From Christensenella sp. UBA767 (GTDB lineage: Bacteria > Bacillota > Clostridia > Christensenellales > CAG-917): a stretch of 9,848 bases of DNA. The stretch lies in assembly GCA_002297185.1 (NCBI GenBank), contig DBJV01000121.1:4262-14109 (forward strand), in the 5' to 3' direction. Of the stretch, positions 1 to 6,157 are shown piece by piece. How positions within the stretch are numbered: the stretch's first letter is position 1; the number at the start of each line of letters is the position of its first letter. The notes under the pieces were generated by a model. That model was not told the origin of the DNA. It was given only the letters and a program-made list of their open reading frames with translations, and did not search any database. The position numbers and the translations under genes were made by a program.

Positions 1-289
1 TCGGTTAGGGACAATTCTCTACAAGAGCAAACATCGCTCGCGGGGGAGACAACGGCACTCGCATAAATAGGTATCGTTCTCTTGTTATATCACTTCGCCT
101 GCGTGGCGCTACGCAACAGAATGCCACGCATTCTCGTACTATTCGTCAAGTCGTCAAGCTCGGCACTTATTCGCTCGCCGCCCTGCGGCTCGAGTTCCGT
201 CTCCGAAAGGACAGATGCCGTTTATAAGTACGCTCCGAATATGCAAATTCCGTGTATAAGTGTCCTCTTATCCCCCCTTCACCCCCTTA
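1..289. other. Intergenic repeat-like DNA, no credible gene
   Basis: I find no convincing gene here. The open frame at 82-300 starts with TTG, has no Shine-Dalgarno sequence and encodes a low-complexity Ser/Pro/Arg-rich peptide. The segment is dense in short inverted repeats: a near-palindrome at 100-115 (TGCGT...ACGCA), a 7-bp stem at 118-134 (AGAATGC/GCATTCT) and a 5-bp stem at 177-189 (GCCGC/GCGGC). It also has a 12-base direct repeat, CCGTTTATAAGT at 218-229 and CCGTGTATAAGT at 250-261. This texture resembles dispersed intergenic repeat families (REP- or MITE-like) rather than coding DNA. That interpretation is an inference, because only one partial copy is visible. Confidence 0.6.
87..115 (-). 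repeat. Hairpin plus AGTGATAT repeat unit (left copy)
   Basis: Read on the minus strand, a near-perfect 16-base palindrome (100-115) is followed by GGCGAAGTGATAT (87-99). At the right end of the window, a hairpin is followed by GGCGCAGTGATAT on the plus strand (9738-9750), a 12 of 13 match. The two copies are in opposite orientation. The shared hairpin-plus-tail layout suggests a dispersed repeat family, but two short copies are thin evidence. Confidence 0.4.
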
Positions 290-417
290 CCCTCAAGTGA
301 TGAGAGTGCGAAGGACAAGAAAACACCCCTTGGGGGACAACCCTAATTTACTAAACGTAAATGAGTTGGCACACAATGGGTGTTGACGCTGTAGTTCACG
401 CTCTCATCACTTGAGGG
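290..417. repeat. 128-bp imperfect palindrome (MITE-like or terminator-like)
   Basis: The outer arms are a perfect 17-bp inverted repeat: CCCTCAAGTGATGAGAG at 290-306 and its complement at 401-417. Further in, AACACCCCTTG (322-332) faces CAATGGGTGTT (374-384) with one mismatch. At the centre TTTAC (347-351) faces GTAAA (357-361). All three pairs share a midpoint near 354, so this is one long imperfect hairpin and not scattered short repeats. The right arm runs into lysS and contains its stop codon and last codons. No transposase gene and no obvious target-site duplication are visible. It may be a miniature inverted-repeat element, a structured 3' end for lysS, or both. Confidence 0.65.
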
Positions 418-1906
418 GTTTCATGGTGGGGAAAAGGAGGACGTCTCGAATAGACGCAGAGTCCGTAAGGAACATAACCATACGGTCTATGCCGATGCCG
501 AGACCGCCGGTGGGGGGCATGCCGTATTCGAGCGCGGTGCAGAAATCCTCGTCATAGGGCTGAGCCTCTTCGTCGCCTTTGGCTTTGGCGAGCATTTGTT
601 GTTCGAAACGAGAACGTTGGTCGATAGGATCGTTGAGTTCGCTGAAAGCGTTGCCGCCCTCGCTTGCGCAGATGAAGAACTCGAATCTCTCGGTGAGACG
701 AGGATCGGAGGGTTTCTTCTTGGCAAGAGGACTGACCTCGACGGGATAGTCCGTGATAAAGACGGGACCTGTGAGTTTTTCTTCGACGAATGCGTCGAAA
801 ATGCTGTAAAGAGCCTTGCCCCACGTGGTGTCTTTGGGCATATCGAGTCCCATTGCGTTGCCTTTTGCGATAAGTTCGTCAAGAGGTTGATTGTCAAAAT
901 CAAGTCCCGTGTATTTCTTGACAGCCTCGACCATTGTAAGTCTTTCCCACGGCGTTTTGAGGGAAAGCGGTGTGCCTTGATAGGTGATATCCAAACCGCC
1001 GCAAACACGCTCCGCCGCCGTTGTGTAAAGTTCCTCAGTGATGTTCATCATCTCGTTGTAATCGACGTACGCTTGGTAAAGTTCGATTGTGGTGAACTCG
1101 GGATTGTGCTTGGTGTCCATGCCTTCGTTGCGGAATTGACGACCGATTTCATATACCTTTTCAAAGCCGCCGACTATGCAACGTTTGAGGTGCAACTCAG
1201 TTGCGATACGCATATACATATCGATGTCGAGCGTGTTGTGGTGAGTGATGAACGGACGAGCGTTTGCGCCGCCTGCAAGCGTGTTGAGCACGGGCGTTTC
1301 CACTTCGATAAAGCCTTTTTTGTCAAGCACTTCGCGGATTGTGGAAATGATTTTGCTACGCTTGATAAACACGTCTTTGACTTCGGGATTTGCAATCAAA
1401 TCGACGTAGCGTTGACGGAAACGAAGTTCGGGATCGCGCAAACCGTGGTATTTTTCGGGCAACGGCAAAAGGGATTTGGTAAGCAAGGTGGCTTTCTTGA
1501 CGTGTACGGAGATTTCGCCCGTTTTGGTCTTGAAAACAAAGCCTTCGATACCGATGATATCGCCGACGTCCGTCTTTTTGAACGCCTGATATTCGTCAAC
1601 GCCCATATCGTCGCGGCTGAAATAGCCTTGCATTCTGCCGTCGCTGTCCATAATGTGACCGAAACTTGCCTTGCCCATTATGCGTTTGGACATAAGACGG
1701 CCTGCGATTTTGACCTCTTTGCCCTCAAATTCGTCATAGTTTGCAAGGATTTGTCCTGCGGTTGCGGTGCGTTCAAACGAAGTGATTTCAAAGGGGTTTT
1801 CGCCTTTTGCGACCAATTCGTTCAACTTGTCGATTCTAACTTTGCGCACTTCGTTTATATCTACTTCTTTTTCGACGGGTGCGTTTACGTTCATTTCTTC
1901 GCTCAT
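407..1906 (-). CDS. lysS: Lysyl-tRNA synthetase, class II
   Basis: This enzyme attaches lysine to tRNA-Lys in the cytoplasm, using ATP. The 499-residue product has the standard class II LysRS layout. An N-terminal OB-fold anticodon-binding domain spans about residues 65-145 and the catalytic domain follows. Motif 1 lies around KGFIEVETPVL (198-207), motif 2 around FRNEGMDTKHNPEF (258-271) and motif 3 around GGLGIGIDRM (467-476). The length and the C-terminus (DVLLFPTMKPLK) are normal for bacteria. I place the start at 1906 (MSEEMN) because AGAGAG lies about 8 bases upstream. The longer in-frame ATG at 1939 has no ribosome binding site and would add 11 unconserved residues. It is the last gene of the amaP-like/greA/lysS operon, 81 bases after greA. 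Its final codons and stop lie inside the arm of a long palindrome. Confidence 0.96.
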   Translation of the reverse strand: MSEEMNVNAPVEKEVDINEVRKVRIDKLNELVAKGENPFEITSFERTATAGQILANYDEFEGKEVKIAGRLMSKRIMGKASFGHIMDSDGRMQGYFSRDDMGVDEYQAFKKTDVGDIIGIEGFVFKTKTGEISVHVKKATLLTKSLLPLPEKYHGLRDPELRFRQRYVDLIANPEVKDVFIKRSKIISTIREVLDKKGFIEVETPVLNTLAGGANARPFITHHNTLDIDMYMRIATELHLKRCIVGGFEKVYEIGRQFRNEGMDTKHNPEFTTIELYQAYVDYNEMMNITEELYTTAAERVCGGLDITYQGTPLSLKTPWERLTMVEAVKKYTGLDFDNQPLDELIAKGNAMGLDMPKDTTWGKALYSIFDAFVEEKLTGPVFITDYPVEVSPLAKKKPSDPRLTERFEFFICASEGGNAFSELNDPIDQRSRFEQQMLAKAKGDEEAQPYDEDFCTALEYGMPPTGGLGIGIDRMVMFLTDSASIRDVLLFPTMKPLK

Positions 1907-1930
1907 TTCGTTTCTCTCTATAAAAAGGAT

Positions 1931-1973
1931 TACGCCCATTTGAAAACAGGCGTAGAATACATCAAAGATGTAT
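1931..1973 (-). promoter_or_regulatory. Two hairpins in the greA-lysS spacer
   Basis: In the minus-strand transcript, the spacer first forms ATACATC-TTT-GATGTAT (1957-1973, perfect 7-bp stem). It then forms TACGCC/GGCGTA (1931-1954, perfect 6-bp stem with a 12-base loop), followed closely by a run of five U. The second hairpin could act as a weak terminator or attenuator between greA and lysS, or as a processing site. The long loop argues against a strong terminator. No T-box elements are seen. Confidence 0.35.
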
Positions 1974-1987
1974 ATTGTCTAAAATGC

Positions 1988-2467
1988 TTATTTGATGCCT
2001 ACGATTTTGTATTCTTCAACGCCGCCTTGGACGGTCTTGAATCTCACGACTTCACCGCTCTTTCTGCCGAGAATGGCTTTGCCGAGAGGAGATTCGTTGC
2101 TGATTTTGCCCTTTGCAAAGTCTGCCTCCGTCTCACCGACAAGTTGGAATTGCATGGTTGCGTCCTCGCCTTCTTCCAATTCGCCGAGATATTCAACGGT
2201 GATGGTGTTGCCGATGGACACTTTGTGCGTGCCGCTCTTTTCGATGATAACTGCGTTTTTGATACGCTCTTCGAGGTCTTTAATCTCTGCCGCAACTTGG
2301 CTTTCCTCTTGTTTTGCAGCGTCGTATTCTGCGTTTTCGGACAAGTCGCCGAGTTCACGTGCGTGTTGCAATTTCTTTGCGACGTCGCCACGCAAATAAA
2401 CGATGAGATAATCGAGTCTTTGCTTTAATTCTTCAAGACCTTCCTGAGTAAGATAAACTTCTTTCAT
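1988..2467 (-). CDS. greA: Transcript cleavage factor GreA
   Basis: GreA enters the secondary channel of RNA polymerase and stimulates cleavage of backtracked RNA, which rescues stalled elongation complexes. The 159-residue length is typical. The N-terminal coiled coil (about 1-75) carries the family tip motif ARELGDLSENAEY, with the acidic pair D41 and E44 that supports metal-dependent cleavage. The C-terminal FKBP-like domain contains the conserved ISNESPLGKAILG (122-134). A strong Shine-Dalgarno sequence, GGAGGA, sits 5 bases before the ATG at 2467. The gene lies 36 bases after the amaP-like gene with no terminator between them, and upstream of lysS, so all three are probably co-transcribed. 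The greA-lysS pairing is common in Firmicutes. Confidence 0.96.
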   Translation of the reverse strand: MKEVYLTQEGLEELKQRLDYLIVYLRGDVAKKLQHARELGDLSENAEYDAAKQEESQVAAEIKDLEERIKNAVIIEKSGTHKVSIGNTITVEYLGELEEGEDATMQFQLVGETEADFAKGKISNESPLGKAILGRKSGEVVRFKTVQGGVEEYKIVGIK

Positions 2468-2503
2468 TATATTCCTCCGACGGTTTTACCCGCGCTATAT
2501 TTT

Positions 2504-3301
2504 TTACTTTTCTTCTTCTACGGTTTGCTCCGCTTGCTCTTCGCTTTCGGCAACCTCTTCTGCCTCGTCCGCTACTTCGACTTCGCCGTCTGCGACTTCT
2601 TCGACGCTTTCTTCGACATTTTCTTGAACGGGCTCTTCGACCGTCGTCTCTGTGGCGTTCTCGGCATCCTCGACAACTTGCGTTTCCTCTGCGGTTTCTT
2701 CGGTTTCGGCTGCGACTTCTTCGCGCGTTTCTTCCGCTTTCATTTGAGCAAGTTTTGCCTCGACTTTGCTTTGGATGTCCGCTGCGTCCGCTTTGTACTT
2801 GGGAGTGAGCGCCATAACCTTTATCTCGATAGAACTGAACTTGAATCCGAATTCACCGAGGAAAACGTCCTCGAGCAAGGTGCGCAAATAAGTTTCTGCC
2901 TCGACGACGTCCTTATCCACAACCTTGACGTTGAGTTTGAGGCGAACACCGTATTCGTCCGTAACGAGAGCAACCTTTTGGCACTTGACGCCTTCGATTT
3001 GCTTGCAGGTTTGTTTGACGAACTTGGACACGACTTGCGAAGAAACTCTCACCGAGCCGCCCTTTTCTTGACGGAGCGTAATCTCTTTCACCACGTCGCT
3101 GTTGACAAAAATGAGAACGAGCGACACGATTGCAAGCACGATATACAAGATTGCAAGCGTGATAATCAAGCCTCTGACGAGTTTGCTGTTGAATTCGTCC
3201 GGCTCGATACCGCCAAACGCTGCCACGACGAGTACCATGATGAGTATCACCGCCACGACGATGGAACAAGATGCAAAGATTTTTTCAAGATTCTTTTTCA
3301 T
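2504..3301 (-). CDS. amaP: AmaP-like alkaline shock membrane anchor protein
   Basis: This resembles AmaP, the membrane anchor that holds Asp23-family proteins at the cell envelope. The 265-residue product has two hydrophobic helices (about 11-30 and 43-67). A soluble Asp23-like domain follows (about 70-168, from NSDVVKEITLRQEKGG to SSIEIKVMALTP). A long acidic tail from about residue 190 holds 29 Glu and 3 Asp in residues 194-265, with Lys265 as its only basic residue. I chose the ATG at 3301 because AAGAGGTG lies 4 bases upstream. An in-frame ATG at 3328 lacks a good ribosome binding site. It is the first gene of the operon with greA and lysS, under a strong promoter. No asp23 gene is in view, so the partner is elsewhere or its own domain substitutes. 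The gene symbol is by family resemblance only. The tail is probably disordered. Confidence 0.75.
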   Translation of the reverse strand: MKKNLEKIFASCSIVVAVILIMVLVVAAFGGIEPDEFNSKLVRGLIITLAILYIVLAIVSLVLIFVNSDVVKEITLRQEKGGSVRVSSQVVSKFVKQTCKQIEGVKCQKVALVTDEYGVRLKLNVKVVDKDVVEAETYLRTLLEDVFLGEFGFKFSSIEIKVMALTPKYKADAADIQSKVEAKLAQMKAEETREEVAAETEETAEETQVVEDAENATETTVEEPVQENVEESVEEVADGEVEVADEAEEVAESEEQAEQTVEEEK

Positions 3302-3313
3302 AATACACCTCTT

Positions 3314-3336
3314 AGCAAGCGCGCGCATTGCGCTCT
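3314..3336 (-). promoter_or_regulatory. GC-rich hairpin just upstream of the amaP-like ribosome binding site
   Basis: AGCGC (3318-3322) and GCGCT (3330-3334) can pair in the leader of the amaP-like mRNA, 4 bases before the Shine-Dalgarno sequence (CACCTCTT on the plus strand, 3306-3313). Similar GC-rich mini-hairpins precede the ribosome binding sites of the acyltransferase gene and of yabP. It could protect the 5' end or tune translation. The alternating GC run permits several registers, so the exact stem is uncertain. Confidence 0.35.
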
Positions 3337-3348
3337 CGCCGTTTATTT

Positions 3349-3377
3349 AATATAAACTATGTTTTATAATTAGTCAA
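3349..3377 (-). promoter_or_regulatory. Sigma-A promoter of the amaP-like/greA/lysS operon
   Basis: On the minus strand, the -35 box TTGACT (3372-3377) is separated by exactly 17 bases from the -10 box TATATT (3349-3354). Both are one base from consensus. The DNA upstream of the -35 box is A/T-rich (a T6 run). Transcription should begin near 3342, giving a leader of about 40 bases before the ATG at 3301. Confidence 0.85.
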
Positions 3378-3431
3378 CCGCGCGCAAAAAATTTGCTGTT
3401 TATATTGTATGAAAAATATATCAAACAATAC

Positions 3432-3453
3432 AAAAAGCGTCCCGAAGGACGCC
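3432..3453 (-). terminator. Intrinsic terminator of the acyltransferase-alaS-PHP operon
   Basis: In the minus-strand transcript, GCGTCC and GGACGC form a perfect 6-bp stem closed by a UUCG tetraloop (3437-3452), followed directly by five U (3432-3436). It starts just 5 bases after the stop codon of the PHP gene. On the plus strand a T-rich run also follows, so it may work weakly in both directions. Confidence 0.93.
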
Positions 3454-3457
3454 TCTT

Positions 3458-4270
3458 TTATATCTCGACAAGCACTTCTTGGTGCTTTACGAAAGTTGAA
3501 AGATGGGTGAAACCTATCTCTTTGAGCATTGCGCACGCCTCGTCGAAATTCTTGCAAATGTCGCCTCTGTGCGCGTCCGAGCCGTAACTGATTTTTCGTC
3601 CGCCGAGTTCGTAATACCTCTCGACGATATCTCTGCCCGGGGCCATCTCGTGATGAAAGTTGATTTCCATTGCCTTGCCTCTTGCGATGATGCCTTTGAG
3701 GATTGCGTCTATCTCATTCGGGAAGTCCTTATATCTCAAAGTTTTGTCCCTATACGGCGCGCCGTGGGCGATGTATCCGATGTGCGCCACGATGTCGTAC
3801 GGGTACGGGGCGTCGAGGCTTTCGAGAATGGTCTCGAGATATCTCTTATACACGTGTTTTTTGCGCTTGAACAAAAACGCCATCTTGAAATATACGTCGT
3901 ATCCGTCCACACAATGCACGGAATTTATAACGACGTCAAAGGGGTATTTTGCAATGGTTTCTTGATATTTTTGCTTGGCAAGTTCACTCTTGTCATAACT
4001 TGCCTCAATACCAAAACAAAGGTTTAACGTGTTGTTTTTGTCGTTATCAAGTGCCGATTTTGCGATTTGCCACTCTTTTTGATATTCTTCGAGATTGAGC
4101 GCAGGCCACTTTATAGGGGCTTTGTTTTTGCCGTACTCGAAGTCGTAATCGAGATGATCCGTCGTTGCAAGATAGCAAAGACCTTGCGCTTTGGCAAGGT
4201 CAACTATCGTCGCGATCGGCAATTTGCCGTCGTGTGAATTGCGAGTGTGTACGTGGGTGTCACATCTCAT
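3458..4270 (-). CDS. PHP-domain phosphoesterase, HisJ/histidinol-phosphatase-like
   Basis: This is a 270-residue PHP-superfamily metal-dependent phosphoesterase, close in layout to HisJ-type histidinol-phosphatase, which makes histidinol in histidine biosynthesis. The metal-binding series is intact: DTHVH (H6, H8), TTDH (D38, H39), FGIEAS (E89), NSVH (H119), VAHIGY (H163) and YGSDAH (D232, H234). No other histidine gene is nearby, so the true substrate could be another small phosphate ester. It starts 3 bases after the alaS stop codon. Its ribosome binding site (GGAG, about 9 bases upstream) lies inside the end of alaS, so translation is probably coupled. A strong terminator follows at once, making this the last gene of its operon. 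The PHP fold is near certain; the histidinol-phosphate substrate is an inference. Confidence 0.85.
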   Translation of the reverse strand: MRCDTHVHTRNSHDGKLPIATIVDLAKAQGLCYLATTDHLDYDFEYGKNKAPIKWPALNLEEYQKEWQIAKSALDNDKNNTLNLCFGIEASYDKSELAKQKYQETIAKYPFDVVINSVHCVDGYDVYFKMAFLFKRKKHVYKRYLETILESLDAPYPYDIVAHIGYIAHGAPYRDKTLRYKDFPNEIDAILKGIIARGKAMEINFHHEMAPGRDIVERYYELGGRKISYGSDAHRGDICKNFDEACAMLKEIGFTHLSTFVKHQEVLVEI

Positions 4271-4273
4271 TTT

Positions 4274-6064
4274 TTAATACTCCAAAACTGCCTTGATACG
4301 TCTGATACCTGCGGAAGAACTTTGCTCTTTCACGATGCGGAATTTGCCGAGTTCGCCCGTGCGTTTTGCGTGGGGGCCGCCGCAGATTTCTTTGGAAATG
4401 CCTATCGTATATACCTTTACGACGTCGCCGTAACGGTTGTCGAATACGCCGATTGCGCCTGCTTTCTTTGCCTCTTCGACGGACATTTCTTCAAGTTTGA
4501 CTTCGCTGTCTTTGGCGATTTCGTCATTGACGATTTGCTCAACTTGAGCGATTTCCTCTTGCGTGAGCGGACGCGGGAAGTTGAAGTCGAAACGCAATCT
4601 TTCGGACGTGATGTTGCTGCCTCTTTGTTGAATCGAATCGTCGTGGAGCACGATTTTGAGCGCTGCGTTGAGAAGGTGCGTTGCGCTGTGAAGTCTTGCC
4701 GTAAGTTCGCCGCCGTCTGCAAGACCGCCTTTGAACTTTTGCTCTGCGCCTGCTTTGCTGAGCGCTTGGTGTTCGCCAAAAGCCTTGTCGTAGCCTGCTC
4801 TGTCGAGGGTGAAACCTTTTTCTTTTGCAAGTTCTTCCGTCATTTCGATGGGGAAACCGTAGGTGTCGTAAAGTCTGAACGCCGTCTTGCCCGGGAACAC
4901 CGTCATACCTTGCGGAAGGTGCGCAACGATTTTGTCAAACTCTTTGAGACCTTGCTCGATGGTCTTTGCAAACTTATTCCTCTCTGCCTCGAGTTCGGAC
5001 ACGATTCTGCCCTCGTTCTCTTTGATGTAGGGATATGCCTCTTCGTATTTTGCGACGTAGAGTTTTGCAAGTTCCACAAGTGCGCTGTCGTCGATGCCGA
5101 GCGTGCGGCAATATCTCATTGCTCTGCGGATAAGACGACGGAGTACGTAACCTTGATCGACATTGGACGGAGACACCGCTTTGACGTCGCCGAGAAGGAA
5201 GGTTGCCGTACGGGTGTGGTCTGCGATTATGCGCATTGCGACGGTGGTTTGCTCGTCCTCACCGTACTTCTTACCACTCAATTCTTCGAGTTTTTTGATT
5301 GCGAAACTGAACAAATCCGTCTCATATACCGACTTGTAGCCGTTGAGGATGCAGAGCATTCTTTCAAGTCCCATGCCCTCGTCAACGTTCTTTTGCGCAA
5401 GCGGCGAGAAGGTGCCGTCGGCATTTTTGAAGTATTGCATAAATACGTCGTTGCCGATTTCCACGTACTTTCCGCAATCGCACGCAGGAGAGCAATCGTC
5501 GGAGCATTTGGGCTTGCCGGTATCTATAAACATCTCGGTATCGGGACCGCACGGACCGGTTATGCCTGCAGGTCCCCACCAGTTATGCTTTTTGTTGCAA
5601 TAGAAAATGTGATCCTCGGGAATGCCTTGCGCTTTCCAATAGGACGCGCTTTCTTCGTCTCTGGGGCAATCCTCGTCGCCTGCGAACACCGTTACTGCAA
5701 ATTTGTCCTTGTCAAATTCAAGTTGATTGAGCAAGAAATCGTAGGAGCAAGCGATGGCATATTCCTTGAAATAATCGCCGAGCGACCATCTTCCGAGCAT
5801 CTCGAAGAAGGTGCAGTGCGTTGCGTCGCCGACTTCGTCGATATCGCCCGTGCGCACGCAGATTTGGACGTCGGTAAGACGATTGCCTGCAGGGTGTTTT
5901 TCACCGAGAAGATACGGAACGAGCGGATGCATGCCTGCCGTTGTGAACAACACGGTCGGATCGTTTTCGGGAATAAGCGACGCCGAGCCTATAACCGCGT
6001 GTCCCTTTGATTTGTAAAAATCAAGATACATTTTGCGAAGTTCGCTTGAATTGAGTTGTTTCAT
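4274..6064 (-). CDS. alaS: Compact alanyl-tRNA synthetase lacking the C-Ala domain
   Basis: This enzyme charges tRNA-Ala with alanine and hydrolyses mischarged Ser- or Gly-tRNA-Ala. The product is 596 residues, whereas usual bacterial AlaRS is about 870-880. The catalytic domain (about 1-235) has SLIPENDPTVLFTTAGM (29-45) and TFFEMLGRWSLGDYF (85-99). A tRNA-recognition middle domain follows. The editing domain (about 455-596) has the zinc ligands HSATH (H459, H463) and CGGPH (C561, H565). The protein ends at once after the editing domain, so the C-terminal C-Ala (DHHA1-like) domain is absent. Four closely spaced cysteines (C187, C191, C195, C197) inside the catalytic domain suggest an extra zinc site. 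Wording such as RTGDIDEVGDATH recalls the short AlaRS type I associate with candidate-phyla bacteria and some Clostridia. The ribosome binding site AAAGAGG supports the ATG at 6064. It lies 93 bases after the acyltransferase gene. Confidence 0.93.
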   Translation of the reverse strand: MKQLNSSELRKMYLDFYKSKGHAVIGSASLIPENDPTVLFTTAGMHPLVPYLLGEKHPAGNRLTDVQICVRTGDIDEVGDATHCTFFEMLGRWSLGDYFKEYAIACSYDFLLNQLEFDKDKFAVTVFAGDEDCPRDEESASYWKAQGIPEDHIFYCNKKHNWWGPAGITGPCGPDTEMFIDTGKPKCSDDCSPACDCGKYVEIGNDVFMQYFKNADGTFSPLAQKNVDEGMGLERMLCILNGYKSVYETDLFSFAIKKLEELSGKKYGEDEQTTVAMRIIADHTRTATFLLGDVKAVSPSNVDQGYVLRRLIRRAMRYCRTLGIDDSALVELAKLYVAKYEEAYPYIKENEGRIVSELEAERNKFAKTIEQGLKEFDKIVAHLPQGMTVFPGKTAFRLYDTYGFPIEMTEELAKEKGFTLDRAGYDKAFGEHQALSKAGAEQKFKGGLADGGELTARLHSATHLLNAALKIVLHDDSIQQRGSNITSERLRFDFNFPRPLTQEEIAQVEQIVNDEIAKDSEVKLEEMSVEEAKKAGAIGVFDNRYGDVVKVYTIGISKEICGGPHAKRTGELGKFRIVKEQSSSAGIRRIKAVLEY

Positions 6065-6105
6065 AAATACCTCTTTATACTACTTTCATGTAAAAATCGT
6101 TTTTT

Positions 6106-6154
6106 CGTCCGCTTTGGACGGTTTGCTTTGTATGCCCTACGCTTTTTAGCGTAG
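6106..6154 (-). promoter_or_regulatory. Two intercistronic hairpins between the acyltransferase gene and alaS
   Basis: CTACGC-TTTTTA-GCGTAG (6137-6154) and CGTCC-GCTTT-GGACG (6106-6120) are perfect short stems. In the minus-strand transcript neither is followed by a U-run; the second is followed by A residues. They are therefore not convincing terminators of the acyltransferase gene, and read-through into alaS is likely. They may be processing or stability elements. I see no good promoter of alaS's own in this 93-base gap. Confidence 0.4.
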
Positions 6155-6157
6155 AAA

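Noticed and set aside
82..300. Possible 72-residue protein at the left end
   Set aside because: It has a TTG start, no Shine-Dalgarno sequence and low-complexity composition, and it runs through several hairpins and direct repeats.
596..2428. 610-codon open frame on the plus strand opposite lysS and greA
   Set aside because: It spans two well-conserved genes on the other strand and their spacer. It is rich in Cys/Phe/Val/Asp, as expected from reading their codons backwards, and has no ribosome binding site or recognisable domain. The rarity of TTA, CTA and TCA codons in these genes explains the lack of stops.
2525..3355. 276-codon open frame on the plus strand opposite the amaP-like gene
   Set aside because: It is a reverse reading of the Glu-rich tail (GAA/GAG give TTC/CTC, hence Phe and Leu). 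There is no independent support.
4247..6010. 587-codon open frame on the plus strand opposite alaS
   Set aside because: This is an antisense shadow of the AlaRS coding sequence with the same Cys/Phe-rich composition and no start signals.
6106..6154. Terminator of the acyltransferase gene
   Set aside because: Two stems are present, but in the transcript they are followed by A residues or mixed sequence, not U, so termination is unlikely.
6065..6157. T-box riboswitch upstream of alaS
   Set aside because: The spacer is only 93 bases, too short for a T-box leader. No T-box consensus or specifier/antiterminator layout is seen. The lysS spacer (81 bases) was rejected for the same reason.
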